From contig NC_134355.1 of assembly GCF_048569485.1 (NCBI RefSeq), positions 661,482,215 through 661,546,214 of the forward strand: 64,000 nucleotides of DNA, in the 5' to 3' direction. Positions 32,619-43,385 of this stretch are shown here, piece by piece. Made by a program: the position numbers and the translations under genes. This DNA is from Anomaloglossus baeobatrachus (taxonomy: Eukaryota > Chordata > Amphibia > Anura > Aromobatidae). The notes beneath the pieces are model-generated. The model made no database searches. It had not been told where the DNA came from and saw nothing but the letters and a program-made list of their open reading frames with translations. Numbering within the stretch: position 1 is the stretch's first letter; every line of letters starts with the position of its first letter.

Positions 32619-33248
32619 TGGGAACCTGTCACCAGATTTGGTGACTATAAGCAGCGGCCACCACTAGTTAGCTCTTATATACAGCTTTCTAACATCCTGT
32701 ATATAAGAACCCAGGCCGTGTGTAGAATGTAAAAATCACTTTATAATACTCATCTAAGGGGCGGTGCAGACTGGTCAGATGGGTGTCTCCGTTCTCCGGT
32801 ACCGGCACCTCCTCTTTCAGCCATCTTTGTTCTCCTTGTTGTGAAGCCTGGGTGCATGACTCATCCTACGTCATGCACACACGCTGGCATTGAGGTCCCG
32901 CGCAGGCGCGCTACAATACTTTGATCTGTTCTGCTCATGGCAGATCAGTCTGTCCCTGCGCAGGACCACAATGCCGGCCTGTGTGGATGACGTAGGATGC
33001 GTCATGCACCCAGGCTTCAGAAGAAGGAGAACAAAGATGGCCAAAAGAGGAGGTGTTGGTAGCGAACAACGGAGACACCCATCCGACCAGTCTGCACTGC
33101 ACTGACTGTTACGTAAGTATTATAAAGTGATTTTTATGTTCTACACAGAGGCTTGGGCTCTAATATACAGCATGTTAGAAAGCTCTATATAAGAGCCCAC
33201 TGGTGGTGGCCACAGCTTATAGTCACCAAATCTGGTGACAGGTTCCCT
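32619..33248. mobile_element. Palindromic MITE with TTAA flanks
   Basis: The ends TGGGAACCTGTCACCAG and TGGTGACAGGTTCCCT are inverted repeats, flanked by TTAA (32615-32618, 33249-33252). The arms stay complementary far inward (AGCTCTTATATACAG against CTCTATATAAGAGC; CATCCTACGTCATGCAC against its complement). A TTAA duplication suggests a piggyBac or Kolobok relative. Confidence 0.7.
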
Positions 33249-33469
33249 TTAAGGACACAGTAATGTTATTATTACTGTGTTTCAACCAATTGACATAGCC
33301 ATATGAGGGAGGTTTTTCCAGGATGAATTGTCATTTAATGGTAGCATTTTGGCTTATGTACAGTATAATGTGTTGAAAAACGTTTCAGATTTTTTTCTAA
33401 ACAGGGTAAAAAATGGTAAAAAATCAGCAATTCTGCAGTTTTTGGGTATGATTTCAAATGTGATATCAT

Positions 33470-33690
33470 CACATCATGCAGCACTGGAGTCATGGGTTTA
33501 AATCCCACCAAGGACAATATCTGCAAGCAGTTTGTATGTTCTCCCCATGTTTGCATTGCGTGGGTTTCCTCCGGGTTCCCTGATTCTTCCCATGCTCCAA
33601 AAAGACATACAGTTCGATAATTTAGATTGTGAGCCCCAATGAGTGTTGCTGATGTATATACATAAAAATAAAGATTTATTTTTTAAAGGA
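33470..33690 (+). mobile_element. V-SINE remnant
   Basis: It contains a worn B-box region (GGGTTTAAATCCC), then the conserved central segment CAGTTTGTATGTTCTCCCC and CGTGGGTTTCCTCCGGG, then TTTAGATTGTGAGCCCC and an ATAAA-rich tail. The A-box end is degraded. Confidence 0.65.
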
Positions 33691-33759
33691 TGAACTCCTG
33701 TGCATCTGTCACCTAAACTGTCTGCTGCACCTAGTCTCTTAACTCAGCAGCTACAAGAC

Positions 33760-34265
33760 AAATATGTGCGATATACCGCCCCACCATGACCCAGCCACAT
33801 ATATAAAGTAGATTCACTCAAACACAAGCTCTTATTCTTATTCGCTCTATTCAACATCCAATTTCTATAGCTTCTTTATCGTAATCTTGCTTATATGTCT
33901 GAGATCTCCCTTTCATACGCATCATTACGTCTTGCACTCGTTAATTTTATTGATATTGTATAAATGGTGTGACTCGGATGAGGGCTACTGACATGAATGA
34001 TGGTGATTCCAGCAGTGGGTTTTAATTGTGGAGAAGACATTACCTCTGAGCTTAAGATATAAAAATTCAATTTCTTCATGTTTATGTGCTACTTTAAAAC
34101 TCAGATTGAAAGGCTTACTATTAAAATAATTACCAAAATTTTGTATGGGAGATTCATTAGACTCCTCTATGTGATGAGGATGTCATCTATGAATCTGCCA
34201 TACTTTTGAATGTCATTTATGAATGGATTGCTGTTAATAAAAAATCTATTGTTCCTCCCACTAAT
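33760..34265 (-). mobile_element. Penelope-like retroelement RT fragment
   Basis: Reading the minus strand, short blocks resemble Penelope-like RT: KYGRFIDDIL (the catalytic DD block), then LKPTAGITIIHVSSPHPSH and a later SARRND. These match the usual PLE order of RFIDDI, RKPTAxNTxLH and the Arg-rich block. It is a degenerate fragment without termini, and the reading spans more than one frame. Identification is by motif order only. Confidence 0.5.
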
Positions 34266-34278
34266 TATTTATCACTAA

Positions 34279-34852
34279 AACGGGCTTTACACGCAATGAT
34301 ATCGCTAACGAGATGTCGTTGGGGTCACGGAATTCGCGACGCACATCCGGCCTCGTTAGTGACGTAGTTGTGTGTGACACGTTTGAGCGACCCGCTAACG
34401 ATCAAAAATACTCACCTTATCGTTGATCGTTGTCCAGTTGTTGTAATCCCGATTATCGCTGCTGCTGCAGGTACAATGTTGTTTGTCGTTCCTGCGGCGG
34501 CAGCAGACATCGCTATGTGTGACACCGCGGGAACGAAGAACATCACCGTACCTGCGGCCGCCCGCTATGAGGAAGGAAGGAGGTGGGCGGGATGTTCGGC
34601 CCGCTCATCTCAGTCCCTCCACTTCTATTGGGCAGCCGCTTAGTGACGCCGCTGTAACGCTGCATGAACCGCCCCCTTAGAAAAGAGGCGGTTCGCCAGG
34701 CACAGTGACATTGCTAGGCAGGTAAGTACGTGTGACTGGTGTAAGCGATGTTGTGCGCCACGGACAGCGATTTGCCCGTGACGCACAACCGACGGGGGCG
34801 GGTGCTTTCACCAGCGACATCGCTAGCGATGTTGCTGTGTGTAAAGCCTGCA
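34279..34852. mobile_element. Harbinger-like MITE
   Basis: The left end AACGGGCTTTACACG and right end TGTGTAAAGCCTGCA are flanked by TAA (34276-34278, 34853-34855). The interior (GTCGTTCCTGCGGCGGCAGC; TGTGTGACACCGCGGGAACG) is homologous to the MITE at 48225-53854 once its insertions are removed. Confidence 0.75.
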
Positions 34853-34855
34853 TAA

Positions 34856-35398
34856 CTTTGCCAACAATGGAGAGTATTTTACCCACATCCATACTCCATT
34901 GTTCTGCAAATAATATTTTCCATTGAAACAGAAATAGTATTTTTTCATAAGAAAATCAACCACATCAAGAACGAACTGGGAGTGAGTATTAATTTAACTA
35001 AAGTACCAATGTTGTAATCATAACCAGCCTGCTCTGGAGTGGTATTCATGTGATGTTAATTCTGTTGGGTTAAATCCTGTATAAATATACTCCTCTATAG
35101 ATAGGCTTTATTTGCTTGGTCCACACACAAACTGTCATTGAGCACTGAGTAAACTGAAGTGGAGAAGGTGCAATCTGACTAATGTGTGGGGGTCAGTCAT
35201 GTAATGGTAATTTCATCATGTTAAACCTTGTCCAGTGTCATTTAGCATTCATATTTTATGGAGTTGATTTTTACATTTACTGTTATACTCTAATGGATTT
35301 GGAATTTATTGCAATTTGAGATTTCTGCTTGTATTTACATTACATGCAATCTCCATTCAATTCTTAATGATATTTTTGCTTGGAGTTTTTCCACCTAC
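34856..35398. other. AT-rich anonymous spacer
   Basis: No coding frame, repeat end or tandem pattern is recognised. Confidence 0.45.
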
Positions 35399-35567
35399 GG
35401 TATAACTAGAGTTGAGCGATGTTCGATGTTCGAGGTTCGCCAATTTCATGTTTGTTTTGTGGGGTGTTCGAGCTCGAGCTCGAACTCGTGCTTTTTGCTA
35501 AAAGCTCGACAGTTCAAGTTAGGTTCGAGAATGGTTTGATCAACAAAAACGTGGCTTTTCACAGTAA

Positions 35568-36239
35568 AGGCCACGTCACACTATGCAACATCGCTAGCAA
35601 CATCGCTACTGAGGCACGACTTGCTAGCGATGTTGCTGTGTGTGACATCCAGCAACAACCTGGCCCCTGCTGTGAGGTTGCTGGTTGTTGCTTAATGTCC
35701 TGGGCCATTTTTTAGTTGTTGCTCTCCCGCTGTGAAGCACACATCGCTGTGTGTGACAGCGAGAGAGCAACAACTGAATGTGCAGTGAGCAGGAGCCGGC
35801 TTCTGCGGACGCTGGTAACCAATGTAAATATCGGGTAACCAAGAAGCCCTTTCCTTGGTTACCCGATATTTACCTTCGTTACCAGCGTCCGCCACTCTCA
35901 CGCTGCCAGTGCCGGCTCCCTGCTCCCTGCACACAGCCAGACTACACATCGGGTAATTAACCCGATCTGTACTCTGGCTAGGAGTGAAGGGAGCCAGCGC
36001 TAAGCGGTGTGTGCTGGTTACCAAGGTAAATATCTGGTTGGTTACCCGATATTTACCTTAGTTACCAAGCGCAGCATCGCTTCCACGCATCGCTGCTGGC
36101 TGCGGGCTGGTCACTGGTTGCTGGTGAGATCTGCCTGTGTTACAGCTCACCAGCAACCCATGTAGCGACGCTCCAGCGATCCCTGCCATGTCAGGTTGCT
36201 GGTGGGATCGCTGGAGCATCGCTTAGTGTGACGGTACCT
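35568..36239. mobile_element. Harbinger-like MITE
   Basis: Inverted ends AGGCCACGTCACACTATGC and GCTTAGTGTGACGGTACC lie between TAA triplets (35565-35567, 36240-36242). Inside, CGGGTAACCAAG and TTGGTTACCCGATATTTACC modules form further hairpins. It is closely related to the element at 41222-41836. Confidence 0.75.
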
Positions 36240-36242
36240 TAA

Positions 36243-36380
36243 GGCTATGTGCACACGTTGCTATCTGCATGCGTCCTGCGTCCCCAGCACAATCCCTCTC
36301 CCTTTCCTACTCCCTGATCACGGGCCTCTCGCTGCATGGCTTTCACAAATCTGCGGCGTCTTTTCCTCTTTAGAAAATGG
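36243..36380. mobile_element. Truncated MITE end
   Basis: GGCTATGTGCACACGTTGC directly follows the TAA that closes the previous MITE and resembles the terminus of the MITE at 44423 (GGCTATGTTCACACACTGCG). No partner end is found before the LINE fragment. Confidence 0.45.
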
Positions 36381-36905
36381 CTGCCGCTTCATTATTATTA
36401 TTATTATTATTATTTTATTTATTTATAGAGCACCATTAATTCCATGGTGCTGTACATGAGAAGGGGGTTACATACAAAATACATATACAAGTTACAATAG
36501 ACAGACAAGTACAGAGGGAAGAGGGCCCTGCCCTTGCGGGCTTACATTCTATAGGATTATGGGGAGGAGACAGTAGGTGGGGTGTAGAGTGGGCGGCAGC
36601 TCCGCATGGTGGTCGGGCGGCAGCTCCGCACGGTGGTCGGGCGGCAGTGAGTTCATTGTAAATTGTAGGCATTTCTGATCAGGTGGGTTTTCAGGTTCCG
36701 TTTTAAGTTTGCAAGGGTAGGGGATAGTCTGACGTGTTGAGGCAGCGAGTTCCAGAAGACTGGGGATGCTCGGGAGAAGTCTTTGATTCGGTTGCGTGAG
36801 GAGTGAATGAGAGAGGAGGAGAGAAGGAGATCGTGGGAGGACCAGAGGTTATGTGTTGGAGTGTAGTGGGAGATTAGTTCTATTCCATGCTTTCCCCTCA
36901 CACCG
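36381..36905 (-). mobile_element. L2-like LINE 3' end
   Basis: The minus strand encodes KDFSRASPVFWNSLPQHVRL followed by SPTLANLKRNLKTHLIRNAY, the same tail as at 24190-24690. The 3' (ATT)n tail lies at about 36391-36415. It is a 5'-truncated fragment. Confidence 0.6.
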
Positions 36906-37555
36906 GCGCCCATGATTGGTTGCAGTCAGACATGCACCCACGATGAGTGACAGCTGTCTCACTGCAACCAATCACAGCCGCCGGTTGGCGGGTCTATATC
37001 GTGCAGTAAAATAAACAAATAATAAAAAAAGTGGTTCCCCCCATATTTGATACCAGCCAGGATAAAGCCACATGGCTGAAGGCTGGTATTGTCAGGATGG
37101 GGAGAGCCACGGTATGGGAAGCCCTCCAGTCTAACAATATCACCCAGCAGCCGTCCCGGAAGTGCCGCATCAATTAGATGCGACAGTCCCGGGACTCCAC
37201 CCAGCTCATCCCGAATCGCCCTGGTGCGGTGGCAATCTGAGTAATAATGAGTTTAATCATGCCAGGCATCTCCCCGAGACACCTTCCATGATTAAACTGT
37301 AAGTGAAAAGTAAATAAACACACACAGCGAAAAATACTTTATATATATAAGACAAAAAAACACCCTCTTTTACCAGTTTATTAATCCCCAACTACACATC
37401 CAGGTCCGACGTAATCCACACGACACTGTCAGCTCTGCTACATGAAGATGCAGCAGCACCGTAGAACACGATCGCGCTGTGTCCTCTCCACGTAGCAATG
37501 AAGTGAATCGCGCGGTCACCAGATACTTCACTCTGCAATGCAGACGTCAAAATTA
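36906..37555. repeat. Single diverged arm of the giant-palindrome family
   Basis: Sequence such as CATGATTGGTTGCAGTCAGA, CCGGTTGGCGGGTCTATA and GGCTGAAGGCTGGTATTGTC follows the order of the left arm at about 9050-9560. Here only one arm is present. Confidence 0.65.
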
Positions 37556-37582
37556 CCAAATATGCCTATCTTTATCATTAGA

Positions 37583-37655
37583 GGCAGTAGCTCAGTGGAT
37601 AGAGCGCTCGCTTAAGAAGCATAACTTTGAGTTCTAGTCCCGGTCCTGGTAAAGA
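37583..37655 (+). tRNA. tRNA-like sequence, probably pseudogene or SINE head
   Basis: GGCAGTAGCTCAGTGGATAG contains a perfect A-box (TAGCTCAGTGG) and a good D-arm. GAGTTCTAGTCCC is a B-box-like block at the right distance. The loop would place AAG as anticodon (Leu), but the anticodon, T and acceptor stems do not pair well. A functional tRNA is unlikely. Confidence 0.35.
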
Positions 37656-37800
37656 ATTTAATTTATTTATTTTTTTATTTTTAATTATAAATTATTATTA
37701 TTATATAATTATAATTTTATTTAATTATGCACTGAGGGGAGGAGCTGGACATCAGCTGTGAGCTGCGGGACACACCTCTAAAATCGGAGCAGTTCACGGA

Positions 37801-38295
37801 ATGAGGCTGCATTGCTCTCTCCTCTCTCTCTTCTCTCTCTCTCTCCCTCTGTCTCTCTCTGTCTCTCTGTCTCTCTCTTTTTCTCTCTTTCTCTCTCTTT
37901 CTCTCTCTTCTCTCCTCTCTCTCTCTCTCCCCCCTTCCTCTCTCTCTCCTCCCCCTCCTCTCTCTTTTTCTCAGTCTCTTTTTCTTTTTTCCTCTCTCTC
38001 TCTCCTCTCTCCCCTCTCCTCTCTCTCTTCTCTCCTCTTTCTCTTTCTTTCTTTTTCTCTCTCCCTCCCTCTCTCTTCTCTCTCTTCTCTCTTCTCCTCT
38101 CTTCTCTTCTCTCCTCTCCTCTTCCCTCTCTCTTCTCTCCTCTCCTCTCTTCTCTTCTCTCCTCCCCTCTTCCCTCTCTCTTTTCTCCTCTCCTCTCTTC
38201 TCTCCTCTCCTCTTCCCTCTTTCTTCTCTCTCCCTCCTCTCTCTCTCTTTTCTCTATCTTCTCTCTCTCTTCTTTCTCGCTCTCTCTTTCTCAGA
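37801..38295. repeat. Long (CT)n-rich pyrimidine tract
   Basis: About 0.5 kb of almost pure C/T (CTCTCTCTTCTCTCC-type) on the plus strand. Open frames here are composition artefacts. Confidence 0.95.
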
Positions 38296-38649
38296 CCAGG
38301 CAATGATCAGCTGATGCGGTTACCTGACGGAATCAGCTGACACTATAAGTCGAGCGGTGTGGCCGGCTTTTTACAGCCCGGCCGGCTAAACTATCAGTTG
38401 ATGCTGTCGGACAGGAGTCTGCACTGAAGTCTGTATTTTTTTTTTTTTTTTTTGCACTGATGCATCAGCTGATTGTATAAAAGCTGTTTATACAATCAGC
38501 TGCTGTGTCATGTGATTCAGGCCCTTGAACCTGACACATCATCTGATCGCTTTGCCTTCCAGCAAACTGATCAGATGATATTGGATCCAGATTGGATGGC
38601 ACGGGATCTTGACCCAGGATTACTGTGGAGGAGGGTTCTTTATTTCAAT

Positions 38650-39895
38650 AAAGATCGAGTGACTAATTGTGTTGTTTTATTTCTAATAAAAATATTTTTC
38701 TGTGTGTTGTTTTTTTTTTTATCTGTACTAGAAATTCATGGTGGCCATGTCTAATATTGGCGTGACACCATGAATTTCGGGCTTAGGGCCAGTTGATAAT
38801 ATACAGCTAGCCCTAATTCCATTATTACCCAGTGAGCCACCCGTCACCAGGGCAGCTGGAAGAGTTGGATACAGCACCAGAAGATTGCGTTTCTATGAAA
38901 GCACCATTTTCTGGGGCGACTGCAGACTGAAATTTGCAGCATGGGTGCCCAGAAAGCTTTGGTACCCTGAACTGCGGATTCCAATCCCCAGCTGCCTAGT
39001 TGTACCTGGCTGGACACAAAAATTGGGCGAAGCCCACGTCATTTTTTTTTTTTTAATTATTTCATGAAATTCATGAAATAATTAAAAAAAAAAAAAAAAA
39101 AAAAAGGGCTTCCCTATATTTTTGGTTCCCAGCCGGGTACAAATAGGCAGCTGGTGGTTGGGGGCAGCCCGTAGCTGCCTGCTGTACCTGGCTAGCATAC
39201 AAAAACATGGCGAAGCCCACATAATCTTTTGGGGGGCCAAAAAATTCCTGCGTACAGTCCTGGATGGAGTATGCTGAGTGTTGTAGTTCTGCAGCTGCTG
39301 TCTGCCTGTATGGAGGAGAGCAGACAGCAGCTGCAGAACTACAAGGCTCAGCATACTCCATCCAGGACAGTATGCAGGAGTTTTTTGCCCACCCACAAAA
39401 TGACGTGGGCTTCCCATATTTTTGTATGCTGCCTATTTGTACCCGTCTGGGAACAAAAAAAAATAGGGAAGCCCTTTTTTTTAATTATTTCATGAAATTA
39501 TTAAAAGCAAATCGACATGAGCTTCACCCCATTTTTGTATCCAGCCAGGTACAACTAGACAGCTGGGGATTGGAATCCGCAGCACAGGTTAGCCCGAGCT
39601 TTCTGGGCCCCTCTGCTGCGAATTGCAGTCCGCAGCCACCCCAGAAAATGGCGCTTTCATAGAAGTGCCATCATCTGGCGCTGTATCCAACTCTTCCAGC
39701 TGCCCTGGTGACGGGAGGCTTGCTGGGTAATAATGAGTTAATACTAGCTTTGTTTTACTAGCTAGTATTAAGTCAGAGATTCTTAATGTCAGGCAAGTTT
39801 GACCCGGCCATTAAGAATCTCCAATAAAGGGTTAAAAAAAGACACCACACAGATAAAAAATACTTTAATAGAAATAAATACACAGACACACTTAG
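38650..39895. repeat. Second large inverted repeat, arms about 0.6 kb
   Basis: The left arm (about 38650-39305) and right arm (39320-39895) are imperfect reverse complements with a 14-bp loop. Paired landmarks are GTTCTGCAGCTGCTGTCTGC with its complement, CACCAGGGCAGCTGGAAGAG near 38847 with its complement near 39700, and TTTATTTCTAATAAA near 38680 with TTTAATAGAAATAAA near 39862. Arm identity is lower than for the palindrome at 8923. Confidence 0.8.
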
Positions 39896-40593
39896 AGACT
39901 CCATGATCAATACTCCCTCGTATCCCTCCACGGTCTTCTGTCTTCTTTCTCCTTCAACCCATGCAGATCTGCTACATCAGACAGCGCTGCATGGGAGGAA
40001 GATGCTGCTGCTTCCCGTGCAGTCTATATCACTTAGTGAGTAGCAGAGGCTGAAGGCTGTAAGCGGTGACGTCACCGCTGACAGGTGCGTTGCTATAGCA
40101 ACGGTGATCTCCGTTATTGACCCGCTGTGGCAGCCGGTGAATAACGGAATAAGGAAGTAGAACTGGGAGCCGACCATGTGCCAGAGCATCTCGCTGGTAC
40201 ATGGGGATGCACAAACGAGCACCGCGTACCAGAGAGATGCACTGACAGGACCTAGCAATGACGTCTAGCCATGTGACCATTCTGAAGCCAATGAGAGAAG
40301 ACACGTGACTGGTCTCATGCTTTTTTTGACATCACAGAAGGTCCTACCATCAGTGCTGGTTACCGGGAGGACGCAGCGATTATCGGAAGGAAAAGCGTCG
40401 GGAGACAGAGTGCAGGATGCGTCGCGGGGACCTGTAAGTGGAATTGAAATGTTTATTAACTGTATGTGTACATTTATAATGTGTTTGTGATTGCCTCCCA
40501 TTGTTTTTAATGGGGTTCGAGAGGTTCGTCGAACGGTTCGCCGAACCGAACCGAACTCGAGCCTTTAGAGGCTGGCTCATCTCTACTTATAAC

Positions 40594-41218
40594 CCTATGG
40601 GATTCATTTATTCTGCTTTTCTAATACAATTTCATGTGTTCTCCTTAATCTGTTTTGGTAATTTCTAAAATTGCTTTTGCATTCCATGTAATAAATGATG
40701 GGTTTTATCTGTGATTTTCCTGATTTAAAGATTTCTATTTAATAATGACATAAAATATAAATAAAGTGGTCTATATTTAGCTAAACTTTCATACAATTTT
40801 ATTGAGGTCATTATATTAAGTATGCGAGCATTTTTTATTGCTTTATACAGTATACACATAAAATATATAACAATTAAAGGTACAAGTAAAGGAAACAAAA
40901 TAGAGGAAAAATGCATATGACAAAAAAATAAAAATGTATGACTATTTATGCATATAGGGAAATCGCATTGTACTTTGCGTCATTCCTAATGCTTTTGAAT
41001 GGGCTGTATTTAAAATAGAATCGTGTGATTCGTTCTTGAGCGGTTTGTACTTTCATCCTTTGTATTTGCATTGATTTCAAAGTGTAGTGTTCACAGATTT
41101 TATCTTTTCCCTATGATTGCAGTTTCTACCCAGGGTTGTTTCATTTAAAGTGTTCTACTAGGATTTTTGTGTCGCTTTAATTGTATTAAAGCTGAACATA
41201 ACGTAATGGCATCATGAC
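40594..41218. other. AT-rich anonymous spacer
   Basis: No element ends or coding frames are recognised. Confidence 0.45.
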
Positions 41219-41221
41219 TAA

Positions 41222-41836
41222 AGGTACCGTCACACTTAGCGACGCTCCAGCGATCCCACCAGCGATATGACCTGGCAGGGATCGCTGGAGCATCGCTACA
41301 TGGTCGCTGGTGAGCTGTCAACCAGGCAGATCTCCACAGCGATCAGAGATGAGCCACCAGCAACCAGCGACCCGTGTAACGACGCTGTGCTTGGTAACCA
41401 TAGTACACATCGGGTTACTAAGCAAAGCACTTTGCTTATAGTTACCCTATGTGTACCTTGGCTACGTGAGCAGGGAGCCGACTTTTAGAAGCTGCGGATG
41501 CTGGTAACCAAGGTAAATATCGGGTAACCAAGCAAAGCGCTTTGCTTGGTTACCCGATGTGTACCTTGGTTACCAGCGTCCGCAGAAGCCTGCTCCCTGC
41601 ACATTCAGATCGTTGCTCTCTTGCTGTCAAACACAGCAATGTGTGCTTCACAGCAGGAGAGCAACGACCAAAAAATGGTCCAGGACATTCAGCAACGACC
41701 GGCGACCTCACAGCAGAGCCAGGTCGTTGCTGGATGTCACACAAAGCGACATCGCTAGCAAGATCGCTGTTGCGCCACAAAAAATGTGATTCAGCAGCGA
41801 TGTCGCTAGCGATGTCGCTTAGTGAGACTTGGCCTT
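41222..41836. mobile_element. Harbinger-like MITE
   Basis: The left end AGGTACCGTCACACTTAGCG and right end CGCTTAGTGAGACTTGGCCTT are flanked by TAA (41219-41221, 41837-41839). It contains two CGGGTAACCAAG-type hairpins. It is the same subfamily as 35568-36239. Confidence 0.78.
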
Positions 41837-42744
41837 TAAGGGTGGTTATACACCTGAAACGCATAGTTCAATTGATATCATAAAGTTTTCTAGAAAATAA
41901 TGTACGTAATGTCTAATATTTGAATATTCATGTATATGAAGAACTTGTTCCTTGAGCTGGATGTTTTAACTTTTGTATGCTGTCCTCAAGCCATGGAGGA
42001 GCGATTGTCCAAGCTGTGAACAGATGGTGGACAGTTGCAATGGTGAGCTAGATAATAATACTTATTCGGTAATGTAACACCCTGGGGTCAAGGGGGCTTT
42101 ACCCAACTCGTCACCAGGCCGGGGTTTGCAGATCCTCTGCGTCGTCACGGGCTGGCCTGGCCCAGTTTCGTTACCCCGAGGTGTACAGGGGGGAGGGAAG
42201 GTGGTGGACGGAAGGAAAGATGGAGGATGGGGTAGCGACTGTGAGGAAAGTCTTTTTTAAATCGTGAAGCCACCTGTGGTCTGCAACCAGACATGGGCCA
42301 CCACTGTGGGTGCTGCTCTCTGGGGCTGATGGTGAAGATCGCAGCTGTGATAGTCTCGCTCCCCACAGGAGGAGCGGGGTTACCCCGGGGAGGATGATGG
42401 AGGATGGACAGGGGTGGTGGTAGTCCCCGTTGGCGCTGCAGCGCTGAGCGACGGTGCTGGCAAAGGTGAGGCAAAGACAAGGGCTGCGGTTCCAGGTCTT
42501 TTACTCACTGGACATTCAGGCGCCGCCCCAGAGTACCTGTCTCAGCCACAATGGGCTCCAGGCGATCCCGAATCCGAGGAAGCTCAGGTCCGGAGTGTCA
42601 GCATATGGGCCCTTCCTCCTTTGATGTGCTAAGTATCGGATCTCCCTGGCGTGAAGCACTTGGGGATCCCGGTGTCAGTAAAGTGTCCCATCCTGTATTC
42701 TGATAGCACGGTTCCACCGTGGGGCTGGTTGAAGAGCTCAGCGA

Positions 42745-43108
42745 CGGATTCTATGTGCTATTTGGCTCCAGGAATAGTCTTCAAAGCAGGAGAGGAAAAC
42801 GGGTTAATGCCGCGCATTCGCCAGAAAAAATGTAGAATCGTTGATTAATTAATAATTCTTTTATTCCATAGGTCTACGCGTTTTGAGGTACGGAACCTCT
42901 TCCTCAGGACCAAAATATCAACAATATTTGGTATTGTTGATATATTGATCCTGAGGAAGAGGTTCCATACCTCGAAACGCGTAGACCTATGGAATAAAAG
43001 AATTATTAATCAACAATTCTACATTTTTTCTGGCAAATGCGCAGCATTAACCCCTTCTCCTCTCCTGCTAAGACTATTCCTGGAGCCAAATAGCAGATTC
43101 TACATCGG
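42745..43108. repeat. Near-perfect palindrome, arms about 165 bp
   Basis: The arms run from TTCTATGTGCTATTTGGCTC through CCATAGGTCTACGCGTTTTG to a loop near 42915-42940 and back. The motif CGAAACGCGTAGACCTATGG is the inner complement. A third partial copy of the outer arm follows the SINE at about 43390-43440. Confidence 0.85.
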
Positions 43109-43110
43109 GA

Positions 43111-43385
43111 GGCACGGTGGCTCAGTGGCTAGCACTGCAGTCTTGCAGCGCTGGGTTCTTGGGTTCGAATCCCACCAAGTACACCATCTGCAAGGAGTTT
43201 GTATGTTCTCTCCGTGTTTGCGTGGGTTTCCTCCAGGTACTCCGGTTTCCTCCCACATGCCAAAAAACAACCCATGCAGATAAGGAATTTAGATTGTGAG
43301 CCCCAATGGGGACAGTGATCCTGATGTATGTAAAGTGCTGCGGAATATGTTACTGCTATATAAAAATAAAGATTTATTTATTTTT
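43111..43385 (+). mobile_element. V-SINE, full-length or nearly so
   Basis: A tRNA-like head GGCACGGTGGCTCAGTGG has an A-box at 43118-43128 and a B-box GGTTCGAATCC at 43162-43172. The conserved centre TTTGTATGTTCTCTCCGTG and GTGGGTTTCCTCCAGGTA follows, then TTTAGATTGTGAGCCCC and an (ATTT)n tail. These features are those of tRNA-derived V-SINEs. Confidence 0.85.

Larger units (their letters stand above)
35407..40585. mobile_element. 5.2 kb hAT-like composite foldback element
   Basis: It begins TAGAGTTGAGCGATG and ends GGCTGGCTCATCTCTA. The 8-bp flanks GGTATAAC (35399-35406) and CTTATAAC (40586-40593) agree at 6 of 8 bases. Near each end GTTCGA-rich motifs are inverted (GTTCGATGTTCGAGGTTCG; GGTTCGCCGAACCGAACC). 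It carries a Harbinger-like MITE, a LINE fragment, a tRNA-like piece, a pyrimidine tract and a 0.6 kb-arm palindrome. No transposase is visible. The same termini appear on the small element at 60191-60604. Confidence 0.6.

Noticed and set aside
37801-38340. Open frames of 110-179 codons on both strands
   Set aside because: They lie in a (CT)n tract and encode only Ser/Leu/Phe or Arg/Glu runs; composition artefact.
43111-43185. tRNA gene suggested by strong A- and B-boxes
   Set aside because: It is the head of a V-SINE with the conserved centre and tail following.
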